Source of the DNA: Spinellus fusiger
Lineage: Eukaryota > Mucoromycota > Mucoromycetes > Mucorales > Phycomycetaceae
Assembly: GCA_025094145.1 (NCBI GenBank)
Contig: JALLLS010000001.1
Location: forward strand, 1 to 64,000
DNA: 64,000 bases
Direction: 5' to 3'
Positions 1 to 12,906 of the stretch are shown here, in pieces (position 1 is the first letter of the stretch; each line of letters opens with the position of its first letter). A program made the translations under genes and the position numbers. The notes under the pieces are model-generated. The model worked only from the letters and a program-made list of their open reading frames with translations, was not told the DNA's origin and searched no databases.

Positions 1-2523
1 TCCTACAATATGATATATATGATACTATTGTTACATCATTCAAATATGAAGAAAACGAATAAAAACATCCAAATAAAGATGCTTTGTTTTATTCTTATAG
101 TAGTATACAAAGATTTATGTTTGTGCTACTGTTTAGACTTTTGAAATACCATAGAAAGAGAGTTTTTTTATTGTTTGTAACGTGTTGAATAGCACCGAGT
201 TTCCTTATTTTAAGTTAGTTCACAGGTGGTATGTAGATTTGTCTTATTTGCTGTAAAATGTTTTCAGCCCTAAAATCTTTAATGCTTTAGCTATATGCAT
301 TTCATCTTTATCTTGTAATGATGATTAATTGTGATATACATTTGGTATACCATTAGTATAATATAACAAGTTATAAACTAAATTAGGCTTCATACTAAGA
401 TATCATGGAGAATAGTGATTACATGCATAATATCACAGGTGTCTGTGTTGACTATATTTTCATTGTCATTATATCTGTGGATCACAATAATGATTAGACT
501 ATTATATTTCTACTTCTTTTTAGAAAAATAAGAAGTCATTATATAATTTATAAAGAGAAATGTTTAGTATTAGTGTATCTCTAGCAAATGGTACTAAATT
601 TTCCTTGTACTCCGGGGGCTATGAGTAAAGTGAATCAAATAATATTTTTGTAGTACGATAAAATATGTACGAGTTTGAAGAGATCAGAGTATGGCTTGAA
701 TAGTCCACACCATCCACATAAAGTATTGTCAACATTTCTAAGTGATTTTAGTGCAAGATAGACCAAATTTTATATATTAATATATATCAACTCTTACACT
801 AGTAGAATTCATAGCTATGACATGTGAAGCTACCATATTTTATATATAAAAATGTGAATAAGTGTTTATGAAAAACATATACATATATTAGGATATATAA
901 TGGGATTCCTTGGAATTTTTTTTGTTTCGATAAAGAATAACCTTAGTTTAATTGATGTCTATAATAGACAATCACTTATTATATTTATGCCTACATGATA
1001 TTTAGCGCCTACAATGATTCATTTGCATGATTGTGTTCATTAAGACCCTATAGTCAGGCATTGTATACCTTTTTAGATATAAATTATTCGAATGGCTTCT
1101 TTTTGCTTCCTTTTCTCATATTACTAAACAACTCTATTATTATTATTTGCATTTCAAGGTATATATTCCATAACAGAATGGCTTGTATTACTTGTTTCAT
1201 TTATATTTTTTACGTTGACTGCTATAATAGTTTTTATCATTCGTAGACTATATTCAGAGCACGCTTCCGACTGCATATTGTAGGGAATATCACAGTAAGT
1301 AATGATCAGTTTTTATAAAGTTATGATTTAATCGTAAAATTCAAGATCTTCATAATCTACATGAATGTTTTTATTTCTTATTTTTACTTATGGCCACTTG
1401 CCATTTGCCAAGAATTTGTAATATAGGAAGCAGTTTGATTTGACCATGAATAATAGCAAAAGTCAAATGCCAGAGTATGCTATTTCAATTTTTTTTATAG
1501 ATAAAAGCATCCTGTGTAGCAGTTATCACCGACTCCACAATCTTGGTCTACCTTCAATTGTTTGTAGGAGATTTCTAAATTGCAGAATTCTTCTCTCTCT
1601 CTCAACAAACAGTTACACTAAGGCCGAGAACATAGCAGGATCTTATTACATTTAAGTTTTGTCTTGTATTTCTACTCATTATATTTAAGATGATGGTGTC
1701 TATGTGTATATTGTACTTCATTGGCATTGGCCGTAGTTTTCACTAAAGTATAGTTTTATTCAATTACTATGGATCATTAATTATTTTATATAGCTTAAAG
1801 ATCATTGGTATATAAACTACACAATGGTATTGGACTATTTACAGGGGCCATTTTCTGATACGGTTAGTGCTTTAATGTAAGACCTCTTCACCCTCTGCTC
1901 ATGAAAAGAGCGGTGTTTCTTTTTTGTTTCTTTTTCTATTTTTCTTTTTAGATTCTGGATAATGACGTCATCCATGTGACATTAATGGTACTGGCATTCA
2001 ACTGCCAAGGCCATCCTTTTCATAGGTCTATTGAAGGTTTAGAAATCCGGACCTACAGAGTTACCTCTCTCCAGTAACCAACCAGTAACACTCCGAATTA
2101 AACTCTACACAATCTGCCATGTATAAAAGCATTTCTAGAGATAGTAGGCAAACCATAAGTGCCCTAGAGTAAGAAAATAAGCTGAAAATATGTTCTGAGT
2201 GGATAGCTATTTATACCCTACAAATCTAGCCAGCCTAGCCTAACGATAGCGTGTCGATCTCTCAGCGACCCATTATGGACAATCTGGTCACGTGATGTAT
2301 AAGCTTATCACCTATTACTTTATTAGCACTTTCCGGGTCTTATCGCTCAAGAATTTTACTGGCTCTCATGACAGACCTCTTATCTGTAAATAGCATAAAT
2401 GAGGGACAGTCAGTTTTTATGCTTTTATTCGTTTATTGTTTTTCTTTCATTCATTATTTATTTATTTGTTCTCCTTGTACATTGCATATCACAAACAAAA
2501 GTATAAACAAATAATAGTTAACA
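1..2523. other. Gene-free AT-rich stretch
   Basis: I see only short AT-rich open frames with no recognisable protein, no tRNA-like cloverleaf and no clear mobile-element ends. The last ~150 bases, with pyrimidine-rich runs around 2430-2470, are presumably the upstream region of the next gene. Confidence 0.5.
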
Positions 2524-4240
2524 ATGTCAAGTCAGCAAAGTTTCGTTGTTATTTCGGGTGGTTCAGCTTGCAATAATATTGCCCGGGCATTCCATCGAAT
2601 TGGCAGCAATAATGTCTGTTACATTCTCGGTGTATCTGATAATGGTGGCTCCACTGTAAGTATCCACAGATAGACAGACAGATCATGATACCATTGATTA
2701 AAACAGATCACCTATTAAAACATAAGTCTTACCTTTCTTATAGAGTGAACTTCTTCGTGTCTTGGGTGGCCCTAGTATTGGAGATCTGCGCTCTAGATTG
2801 ACTCGACTGATTGATGTTTGTAACACCAATGGTTATTCAGCAGAAAGAGTTGCCATCCGTGAGTTACTCAGTTATCGTCTACCCTCGAATGGATCTGAAC
2901 ACGAGCTTAAAGATGAATGGGCAGAGATCGTAGAAGGACACCACATGTAAATTGCTACAAATTACCTATAAGAACAAGATACAAACGACTCATCTTATTT
3001 TTATATTACTAGTTTATGGAAAGAAATATCAACTGAGAAAAAGGAGGCTATACGTGGTTTTCTTACCAGTTTCAATTTTGAGATCCTCAAGAGAGCCAAC
3101 AAACGATTCAACTTTTGCAATGGATCGATTGGTAACTTTTTCTTGACAGGTGCTCGTCTCTTTTTTGGCTCTCTTGAAGCTGCTCTCTTTTTATTCTCAG
3201 CGCTTACCGGAGTGAGTGAGCCAACAGCTGTGGTGCCTGTAATCAATACCAACCACACAGCTACGATTGCCGCCATGTTAGAAAATAACGATATATTAGT
3301 GGGTCAATGTGAAATATCCCACCCTTCTATTCAATCTGACAGACAAAATTTCTGTAAGCGTAGCCGACAAAACCCTATAGACGCATTTTCACAACTCTCT
3401 GCTGAGCAAGAAGAATTCGACGCATGGAACACACCTACCTCGAACTCAAATATTATATTTTCAAAACAAGCAGATGAGAAACTCGTGTCTCGTATTCATC
3501 GCATTTATTACATCAATGAATATGGCCAAGAAATTTACCCTGTTCCCAATCCAAAAGTCATCAGTCACCTCTCACTTAAACAAACACTCATCTACTCCAT
3601 TGGCTCCCTCTACACCTCTATTGTTCCCTGTCTTGTATTACGCAATGTCGGCAACACCATTGCGCAATCACCTAACCTGAAGTATAAAGTATTTCTTCTC
3701 AATGGTACAAATGATCGAGAAACAGACGGCTACACTGCCTTGGACTTTATTACCACTATCACATCTGCTCTTAATGAAAGCCAGCGCATTGACGCCCGCC
3801 GTGCATTTTACCAGTCATACGATAGCGAATCTACAGAAGATCACTTAACTGTAACATCAGTGTCACATCCCCATGATATTTCTTTCTCCCAAGTATCTTC
3901 TATCAATGGTGATAGCTATGATAATGATTCAAATTCAGTCAGCTCAGTACCTTCTTTCTGTTCATCACATTCTCAAACAACCAGCAGCAGTAGCAGTACA
4001 CTTGGATCACCTCCATACTATTATCCTCCTTTTCCAGATCACCTTTTCTTCCCAAGCCCACCTTCTGCATTTGTGACACATCTAATTTATCTCAATAACA
4101 GCTCAATCCATGTTGATGTTCATGCCATGCAAAAGCTTGGTATTCAATGTATTTCTATCCAAGGCACCTGTTCTGATCATGGAGAGGCCATCTATGATGA
4201 GGCCATCCTAACAGAAGCTCTCCAGCATATTGTATCTTAA
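2524..4240 (+). CDS. CofD/YvcK (UPF0052) family protein
   Basis: Three exons, 2524-2655, 2744-2946 and 3013-4240, join in phase to give about 520 residues. The N-terminus has the Rossmann-like start FVVISGGSACNNIA followed by VSDNGGST and GGPSIGDLRSRL. Exon 3 carries CNGSIGNFFLTGAR. These blocks are diagnostic of the CofD-like fold shared by 2-phospho-L-lactate transferase (F420 synthesis) and bacterial YvcK/gluconeogenesis factor. The substrate in fungi is not known to me, so transferase activity is only an inference. The C-terminal part (about residues 350-440) is Ser-rich low complexity and is followed by a conserved-looking tail. The ATG at 2524 is chosen because the family N-terminus begins within eight residues of it. 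The stop is at 4238-4240. Confidence 0.88.
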
Positions 4241-6488
4241 AAACCATATACTTCATACTTTTCTCCTCCCTCCTCCTTTCTCCCTCTTACATTTATCAAC
4301 CATCATTCATTTGCATCCAATTAAAAGAAATATGTTTCTATTTACTCATACTTATTTTACTAGTTATATACCTATTCAGCCACGCAGTGACTTGTCAATC
4401 ACTCTCTTTATGCAACATATATGGCTTTATTACCAACTAGACTGTGTACGGGACTTTATGTCTTTATTTCGGCATTCGATTATAAAAGCTCCACTAAAGA
4501 CTATACTTGTCAACTCAATTATTTTCTCCAAATTTATGATTTATGATTTGTAGTTTTCAACTTAGAAAATGGTACTAAAGCTCTTTTTATATCCATATTA
4601 AATACATGTGTATATGTATAGACACAATCATAATGAGAAAGATGTGGAAGAAGATAAAAGTAGTAGTATTTTTACTACTAATATTAATAATAATACTTAA
4701 TACTTAATACTTAATACCAATACCAATACTAGTGAGAACGTGAATAGTACGAGTGATAACAAGAATACTAATTCTACTAATGAGATTATATTGAGCTTTA
4801 GGTATAGGCTACTGTGACATAATAAAAGTAATAACGAGTAGCTTATTTAGCGCACAGATAGGAACGGAGTACAAACACTGGAGTCCACCATTATTTCATC
4901 ACTGAGAAAAAAAAAGTAATCTTTTAGGCTGTACATCATTACTGATATTTTATAATCACTATTTCTTTTTTTATCTCTCAATTAAAAAGCCATCAGCACT
5001 CCCCTGAAGCAAAATAATAATAATGGCTAGTGAGTTATAAAAATAAAGCAGATGGATGAAATTGGCCAAGCCCAGGAAACAAATATCTCACTATGAATGT
5101 CAGACAAATAACTGGCCATGGTGTCAAGAGATTCTTTTTTGTAGGTGAAGGACGGTGGCAAGAGATAACTTGAGTCTACCCATCCTACAAATCAAAAAGT
5201 CACAATAAGAATGGGAGTAGCTTTGATTGGTGTTGCTTATCTCGTAATAAAAGTCTATCTACTATGAGCTAGTTTGTATTTATCAAGCCAGATGACCTTT
5301 TTAACTATGTTTCTGTTTCTGAAGACTATTACTATTATTATTACTATTATTATCATCGCCACTGGAATAGTATTTTGGTGTGAAGAGAGGATGATCTTCT
5401 CATATGAGTCTATTTACAAGGTTCTTAAGCACAAAGGTTTTTATAAAAAAAACTATTCAGAATGTCATTCAATAGTACGAATACATGTTGTATGTTTTTA
5501 TGAGTGCTACACATAAGAGAGTAGTGACTGGTATGAAAAAATAACCCTTGGTTAGTTAAATAAGCACATACTGGCTGGTAGGCATGTATACAATATCACT
5601 ATTATCACAGAGAACAGTAGCGACCTCTATTGAGATCAGAGTATAAAACACTGTATGATATAATCGCGGTTTAGTGTACAAAAGGAGTCATTATGTCGAC
5701 AGAAAGTAGCATCTCATGCTGGTTTAGTTCTCTTTCTAGCCCACATCAATAAAGAGAAAGGCATCAGCCACGTGCAAACAGTTGATGACAGAGAGTGGTA
5801 CAGATACTACAGATACCCGCCTCTGGACTGCAGGTGAAATGAGGGTACCTGTAAAATGACATATTCAAAAGCAATAGGTCTTCTTGGTATAGGATAATTC
5901 AGCAATAAGAATCAGACTAGCGTAGAGATAAATAGGCTTTGGGATGCCCTTTGGTAATCTACCAGAGACTATAGCCTGTGTGTGGCTTTATAAAGCCCCA
6001 TGATTTTGTTACTTGAGGTGACTGACACCTATAACAAACATCCATGCCATTAAAGTAAATCTAAGAATATACGCTCTTATTCCAACTATATATCATAGTG
6101 TAGTATGGAAACAGATTGTATTATTATTATTATTATTATTATTATTTATTTATTTATTTGTTTTTAAAAATAATAATCAGTAAAAGACTATTCAGTAAAA
6201 GATACACCTTTATTGTTCATGGGTTTAGGCTGTTTGTTTGCTTATTTATTATTTATTATTATATGAGCCCACAGATGAACTGCTACTTCAGCAATGATAG
6301 GCCATTCTAATATGGATAATTAAGCCATCAATGTGACAACAAACACCATAGACCGTCATTCCTTAAGTGAAAGTAGGGATAAAATGATATTTCACTGATA
6401 GATGATGTTTATAATTTTATCATTAACTTCTTTCTTCTCCTGTACACATACACACAATATAGAATTATCCATATATAAAAAGAACACA
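4241..6488. other. Intergenic, low-complexity AT-rich
   Basis: No gene is supported. The stretch holds short simple-sequence patches: TAATACT-like repeats around 4670-4730, a TTATTA run at 5330-5355 and a longer ATT run at 6117-6165. The final part would be the SPO11 promoter and 5' leader; a TATATAAA string lies at 6472-6479, just before the chosen start, and may be leader rather than promoter. Confidence 0.5.
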
Positions 6489-9086
6489 ATGGATTCTTTC
6501 TATTTCCCGTCATATGAGAAGTGCAATCCAAGTGAAAAGATCTGTGAGTCCTACGCAGTTGATGATGGCATAGAGGATAAACTATGTCCTTCTCTGGACA
6601 GGTCATCTTCATGTCTAACTGTAGACACAAGTATATCACAATCTACACTTTATTCTGGCTCAGAGAAAGAATACCTTCCCAGGTTTGATTATAATGATGA
6701 TTCATTCAGTGTATATTGTGATTCAGCAGAGGATAATGCATCCAGTCAGTTACTCTATGAATGTCAGGCTACTTCTAGTGCTTCAGACTCCATTAATCCC
6801 ATCCTGGACCATTACCAGCACGATTATACTGGCTATGAGCCCTACAGTCTTCCATTCTTTTCTAGTCTACAAGTGGTTCCTACAGGCATAACATCATCGG
6901 AAAAAGAGAGCAATGTAGTCTCTTGTGAATTATCCCAAACGAGCACTGAATCTCAATCCAGGTAAGCTATAATTATGTCTTCTTTTCATGGTTAACAGAA
7001 GTGATATTATAGAGAGACTGTTATGACAGTAATTGAGGACATTATCTTGAGTATCTTTCTTGCCATGTCTGAAGGAAAAACACTCTTTATGCCCTGCTTC
7101 TCAAGGCAAGAAAAGAATATGAGCCCTCAAAAAATCATAATATATGTATCTAATCTTAGACACTCTTTCGCTGTCTTTATCTTTCTTTAGTAGCCGAACT
7201 TCAAAAAAAAGATCATTGTTTGATATGGAGGAGGATACTGCTACACAATCTTCTGTCTTGTCACTGGAAACTCCACATAATTTATCAAAGACTAAACAAG
7301 ATAAGGCGCCCAGAAGAATAACTCCAAGCACTATACCCACCTCCAAACTATTCGGTAAATACATTGGGCTATAAATATCAAGAAAATGTATAAATCTGTA
7401 TATTCAACATGAACCTATTTATGCTGTACACATCATAGCAAGACAGCTGCGTCTTTTGGAGATTATTTACGCAGCCATAGCATCTGATACTGTTGTTACC
7501 AAACGTGATATCTATTATAGAGATGTCTCTCTTTTTGGTACACAAACAGTTGTTAACAAAGTAAGTCAACTTCACAAACAAACAAAAGTATCAAAAAATA
7601 CTTCATAAAGTAAAAAGATAATGTTACTCATAAAGTTATAAATAAAAATAGATGGTGGATTCTGTTTGTTGCTATTTCAATGTTCCCCATTCCTCACTTC
7701 ATATTGTAAGTCTTTATATGTTAGAATAAAGAGGAAGGTGTTTGATAAGTAGAAATAGAGTGCAGCCTCCAAAGGACTTGTTTCTGGTCCTATTAAAATC
7801 AGCCTAAAGAGCGGAAAACGTATTAACTGCCAAGCTCTTATTAAAAAAACAGAACAGCATAATGATGAGCTAGTAATTATAATCCAATGGATGTTCGTAC
7901 ACTATCTGATTCTCTTTGTTGTTGTTGTTGTTGTAGGGATGCCTTATTCCACCTATTAACCAAGTAAAACAGGTTGATACTGAAGCCAAATGTGTTATTG
8001 TAGTAGAAAAGGAGGTAGGTAGATAAGATAGGTAGATGGATGGATGGAGTTCCACCCCTAAAACAAGAGAGAGTAAGACTATTGACTATACATGTAATTT
8101 CTATATGCACATTTATTAGGCAACCTTTCGTGATCTTGTATCAGCAAAGTCTAACTATGACTATCTCAAGACCTGTATTCTCATCACAGTAAGAGAGTAG
8201 AATAGAATGTATTTTCGTGATATCTAATGATTCCTATATTTATGCATAAGGGTCGTGGTTATCCAGTAAGGAGCACTTAAACACCTTACTATCTCTCTCT
8301 TTAGGAGAATAAAAGAAGCCCAACCACTAATGCATTTTCTTTTTATATTTTCATGTCATTAACAAGGATCTTGCTACACGACATATGCTACGCTATATCT
8401 CCACAAAGTACAAAGATATGCCCATATTGGCATTAGTAGACAGTGATCCTTATGGTCTAGAGATCTTTTCAGTTTATAAATGGGGAAGTTGGGTAAGTCT
8501 TATTTATGAAAGTCTTCTTTTTCTATAGAGAGATTGGTAGTATGGACTTATTTTCCATTTCTATTTCCATCTCTTATTGTATTATAAAAGGGTCAGGCTT
8601 ATGATACTGCTAACTTGGCAGTACCAGGACTTCAGTTGCTTGGGCTTACTTACAAGGACAAAGAAAGGAAAGCAGTTGAGCTAATGCCTATAAGATAGAA
8701 TGAAGCTATTAACATTATTGAGTATAAACAGATTTAATATTCCCAATTCTGCATTTCTTCCCTTTACAAAAGCTGACAGAGACAAGGGAAGAAATATGTT
8801 GAGTACAAGAGACAGATTTTTTGGAAGAAGAGAAAGTGCTTGGACAGATCAGATTTCCAAAAGCAATGCAGTGGACTACAAGGCATTTATGTAAAGAGGC
8901 CATTCTCATTTATTTTGGTTAAGAAGAAAGCAATCATAACTTTACTTATATTATAGAAAAGAACTGTGTGCTATTCTGCATATGAATATGAAGTGTGAAC
9001 TCCAAGGCCTATGTCTTTCGGGAGGTCCTTATGCTATGGCTCTCTATATCAAAAGAATACTTCATGATAGTTTCGGAATAGAATAG
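6489..9086 (+). CDS. SPO11: Meiotic recombination endonuclease-like SPO11
   Basis: SPO11 is the TopoVIA-like protein that makes meiotic double-strand breaks. Exons are about 6489-6961, 7191-7354, 7439-7560, 7652-7705, ~7763-7867, 7937-8014, 8120-8188, 8251-8265, 8367-8492, 8591-~8674, ~8706-8890 and 8957-9086. The winged-helix domain has the catalytic-tyrosine block [14 protein letters not shown]. The Toprim domain shows VIVVEKEATFRDL, ILIT-GRGYPDLATRHM and [13 protein letters not shown]. The C-terminus matches the family ([14 protein letters not shown]). One exon is only 15 nt and encodes GRGYP. The first ~210 residues are an acidic, Ser-rich extension with no family match. Two junctions (near 7706-7765 and 8675-8705) do not resolve with normal GT-AG introns in phase, so those borders are approximate and a small frame defect is possible. 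Confidence 0.88.
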
Positions 9087-9238
9087 CCTATTTCCATTGT
9101 AGTTCAATAGTTCATGGTTTGGTTATCTTTTTATTAAACCAAAGTTCTTCTGATATGTCTCTATATGAAAGCCACACCTATCTAATTCATCTATTCCTAT
9201 AAGTTTTTATTTTAATAAGCCGATACTTTATGACATGC

Positions 9239-12200
9239 AGCATCGCTTATTCCTTCTTTTTTTTGTAAGGAAGTCATTAACTTCAATTTTATTTACACGC
9301 ACAGCCTGTCAGAAGGAGGGAGGAAGGCGAGAGAAAAATATATATCTATAAAAGGGCAAAATAAAATAAAATAAAATAAACTACTACAGAGTATTGTCTA
9401 GCTCTTGCTCTTCTGCCAGAATAGTCACCAAAGAGAATGCACGTTGGGCTACCACAGTGGGTAGAAAAGACTTGTTTTTGATAACAAGTCTCCAATGTGC
9501 TCTCCAAATGGCTAATAAAATCGAGCTGATAATTTGGCAAGAGTACATAGACTCATGTGCATTTTCATACGGAAAAGAAAGTGTAAAAAGAGCATTGGAA
9601 ATTGTTAAAAAAGTGCGTGAATAATTTCGAGAAATACTGTACATCAAACAAGACCTGCCACCTGGGTGGGCATTGGAATAAGAAGTGAAGAGGATCTTCA
9701 ACAACTTGATTGCACAATAGACGAGAGCTGGAGGCAAAAACTGCAGCAACAAGAGAGTGGAGTCGTTGGCGGCAAGGTAGTTTACCATAAAGTAGGCGAA
9801 ACCACACATTGCGCGCTGAGTGTTGTATTTGAAAGTGACAGAAGTATTTCCACTGTACTGTTATAAAAGGGTGACTGAAAGAAGGAAATGCTTGAGCAGG
9901 CAAAGCCAGGCGACAGAAAGAGCAAGAGCTCAATTTGTGAATCGAGATATTTCCTAATTTCAGGCAGCTCACCACTGGGCTAAGATCGTAAATCCCTGAT
10001 CTGTGTTCATTGGAATCAACTGTCAGGGGAGGAAGACAACATCTCACTAGCAGAGCAGCTAAAAGAATTTCCTTTCTAGCATGGGCACAACGAAGACAGC
10101 AAATCAAGCATGGAGCTACTAGTAAATCTGCTACTGACTTCCATCGAAGTCCCTGTAGAGCTGGATCAAAGAAAAATGCATCTCTAACCAGAAGTTTTCG
10201 GTATTCAGGAGAGTCTTTAAAAGTCTTTGAGTTTACTTGCCAAACATTCTTCAATGGTAAAGTCAAGCATGTATTTGGTGATAGAGAAAAATTAAAGAGA
10301 GATCGGGGCAAGGCATCCATGGCTTTAAGCAAAGTGGCTAGAGAATTAAGGCCATTTTGCAAAAAGAAAAGGCAAGAAGACAGAAAGAAGAGTGGGATAA
10401 AATAGTCACCAACATTGCACAGAGACTGAAGAACATGTCTGATATAAACAGTAGCAAAAAAGCCACTGGCACGAGGTGAAAGTAGAGGTGCAAGCCAACG
10501 CCATTGCAATGCTAATTGCTGTCTAGGTGGATGCAGTATACCCAGTCCTCCTTTACCCTTGGGTGCAGTGAGAAAAGAGTAACGAACAACAGGAAACATA
10601 TGGTGTTGGAGAAAAGAAGATATAATTGATTCGAGTCGACGAAAGAAGAGCTTAGAAACAGGGATCACCGTGAGAACATGCCATGCCCTCGAAAGAATAA
10701 GAGTATTCATAACAGTTGCTCTACCAAGAACAGACAGCTGACGTTGTGAATGGATCTGACATGCCGTACTGATAGTATCCAGCAGTCGAGTGCAGAACAC
10801 ATTTCTCTGTGCCAAAGATGTATACAGTGGGAACCCAAGATAGATCAATGGATGAGTAGAATGTCTGTCGTGCCAACTGGTCATACCATGCTGTTCAAGA
10901 GCAGGTTGCCAAGAGGGCAAAGATGCACCAGAAAGAGAAAAGGCTTGGGTCTTTGCAAAATTGATTTTGGCATTAGATGTCTTACTGTAGAGATCCAAAT
11001 GTATTTGCAGTCTATTCAAATCCTGTTGATCTTTTAGAAAAATCAGGGCATCATCAGCATAGGCCAATAGTTTGATAGGGGCAGGAATAGACTCAAAACT
11101 GTGTGGGTTGGCGTGAACAAGAGAGTAGCCATTAAACTGAGGATCGTTGAGGATACAGCGTAATAATGGTTCAAAGGCCAAGTTGAATAGTACAGGGGAT
11201 AGTGGATCACCTTGACGCAAGCCTCTGTCTTGAGGTATTGGTAAGGATAAGAACCCATTAACATTAACCCAGATCATGGTTCCAAAGAAGAGAGCTGTGA
11301 TAGAGTTGACTAACTGGGGAGGAAAGCCAAACCGAAGAAGAACAGAAGATAGATACAGGGGGTGAACATGGTCGTATGCCTTTTCCTGATCTATCATCAC
11401 ACCAATACTAGAAGATCCACATTTCTGGGCATCTTCCATCACCAGTCGTGCCATCATAACATTGTCAGCTATGAACCTAACACACACAAAGCCAGTTTGG
11501 CAGGGATTTACCAAGGGTCCACATTTGCCAATAATACGTGCATTCACCAAGCGAGTAAACACTTTAGCGTCTGCGTTAATGAGAGAGACGGGTCTCCAAT
11601 TGCGAAGTAAAGAGAGATCCACTGTCTTGGGCAAGAGTACCATAACCGTATCACGCCAACTAGAAGAGAAGATACTAGACACCAGAGCATCTTTGTACAC
11701 TTCTCTGACTAAATTGCCATAAAGGTGATGTTGAAAAACAAGTGCAAGAGTTTCATATGGAATAGCATCTGGGCCGGGACTACTTTGACGTGGTGTGCAT
11801 GAAACACCTATCAGAAGATCATCTATGGTAAATGGATCACAAAGCTTATTTCTAACAGTGGTTGGTATGATGCATGTTGTGGGAATAGCCTCTAACGCCG
11901 AAACTAGGGCTGAATCTTCAATTGGATTTGGAGTGTACAATTGTTTGTAGAAGCACTGAGCAGCCTCAGTCTTTTCGCTAGAAGTAGTACGCAAGTTGTT
12001 GGTAGTGGGGTGACAGAGACTAGGAATAGATCGCTGCTGTTGCCTATTGGCTACAGTGCGCTTCAAATACCCTGCTGACATCTCTCCATGTTCTCTCCAA
12101 TGCTTTCCAGCCTTCAAAGCAGCAATCTCTATCATCTCTCGCTGGAGCACAGCAATCTGTGTCTCAACAGGAGGAAGAAGAGTAGTGAGATAAGAGGTGT

Positions 12201-12654
12201 AGCGATAGTTGCGAAGAATACGGTTATGTTTGCGACCGAATTGTTGAGCTGTCTGCCTAACAGACTCCTTTACTCTTGTTCAAAAAATCAGAAACAAAAG
12301 GTGTGTTTGTAATATAAGAAATATATTTCGCAAAGCTTTCTTCTATCTAATAGATGGATAGCTTATATAATTTTTCTATCTGATACATTAGTCTATATAA
12401 AATTACAAAAGCAATCTCTTCCAAAAGCATAGGAAGGATTTCTAGCATATTAATATGCCAGGGATCAAATACTTCCATATTTGTAATACTCTCTCCCACT
12501 GGCTCTGAGTGTCCAAAGCACTAAGCTAAGGAAAAAGATCCGTCAAAACAAAGGAAGGTTTATGCTGAAAAGCAGGTTTTGCAGCCAAAGCTGGGTTAGC
12601 ACGATAAATCCCTTTACCATGAGGTGTTGGGCCAAAAGAGCATCGCTTATTCCT
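9239..12654 (-). mobile_element. 5'-truncated LINE insertion with 16-bp TSD
   Basis: A non-LTR retrotransposon lies on the minus strand. It is bounded by a perfect 16-bp direct repeat, agcatcgcttattcct, at 9239-9254 and 12639-12654. Directly inside the left copy, the minus strand ends in a short A-tail (eight T on the plus strand, 9257-9264), as expected after target-primed reverse transcription. The inserted DNA is 9255-12638, about 3.4 kb. Only the reverse transcriptase region is present; no endonuclease domain is visible near 12.3-12.6 kb, so the copy is 5'-truncated. An AAATA-type repeat at 9357-9380 sits in its 3' UTR. The insertion is intergenic, between SPO11 and EMC3. Confidence 0.9.
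9565..12150 (-). pseudogene. LINE reverse transcriptase ORF (decayed)
   Basis: A long open frame of about 860 residues, open from roughly 12270 downward. The RT domain shows RQSSPGPDAIPYE, LRNWRPVSLINADAKV, MIDQEKAYDHV, GLRQGDPLSPVLFN and the catalytic YADD box near residue 360 (plus strand ~11055-11066). Near the C-terminus a zinc-binding region typical of plant and fungal LINEs (zf-RVT) is seen: WFRLLYGKLPCRQRL then FLFQCPPRW. The frame ends at 9565, but the expected tail (IWRAHWRLV, then FSLVTILAEEQELDNTL) continues in another frame down to about 9384. A frameshift near 9600-9640 is therefore inferred. There is an in-frame stop just upstream near 12275 and no endonuclease, so this copy is not autonomous. 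Confidence 0.88.
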
Positions 12655-12906
12655 ATTAGACAGGTATAGCATTTGGGCCTATGAGATGTGACGTGCTTCC
12701 TTAAGCAAGACTATTCAATGCCAGCACCACTGCGTTATTCCATTTCATCCAAAGAAACAGCAAGTCTGTGTTGGAGAGAGAGAGAGAGAAACACTTTTGA
12801 ACATGTCAGACACGTAAGGAGAGAAAGAAAGAAAGAAAATTAGTGAACAGCAATATTCACCTATATTATATCTATGCTATGTTTATAAACACAACATAGC
12901 CAACAG

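Noticed and set aside
1..2500. Possible tRNA or small RNA genes in the left flank
   Set aside because: No A-box/B-box pair or cloverleaf could be found by eye; covariance-model search would be needed.
9384..9809. Separate 141-residue minus-strand gene
   Set aside because: Its last third continues the LINE protein tail, so it is the shifted frame of the same decayed ORF.
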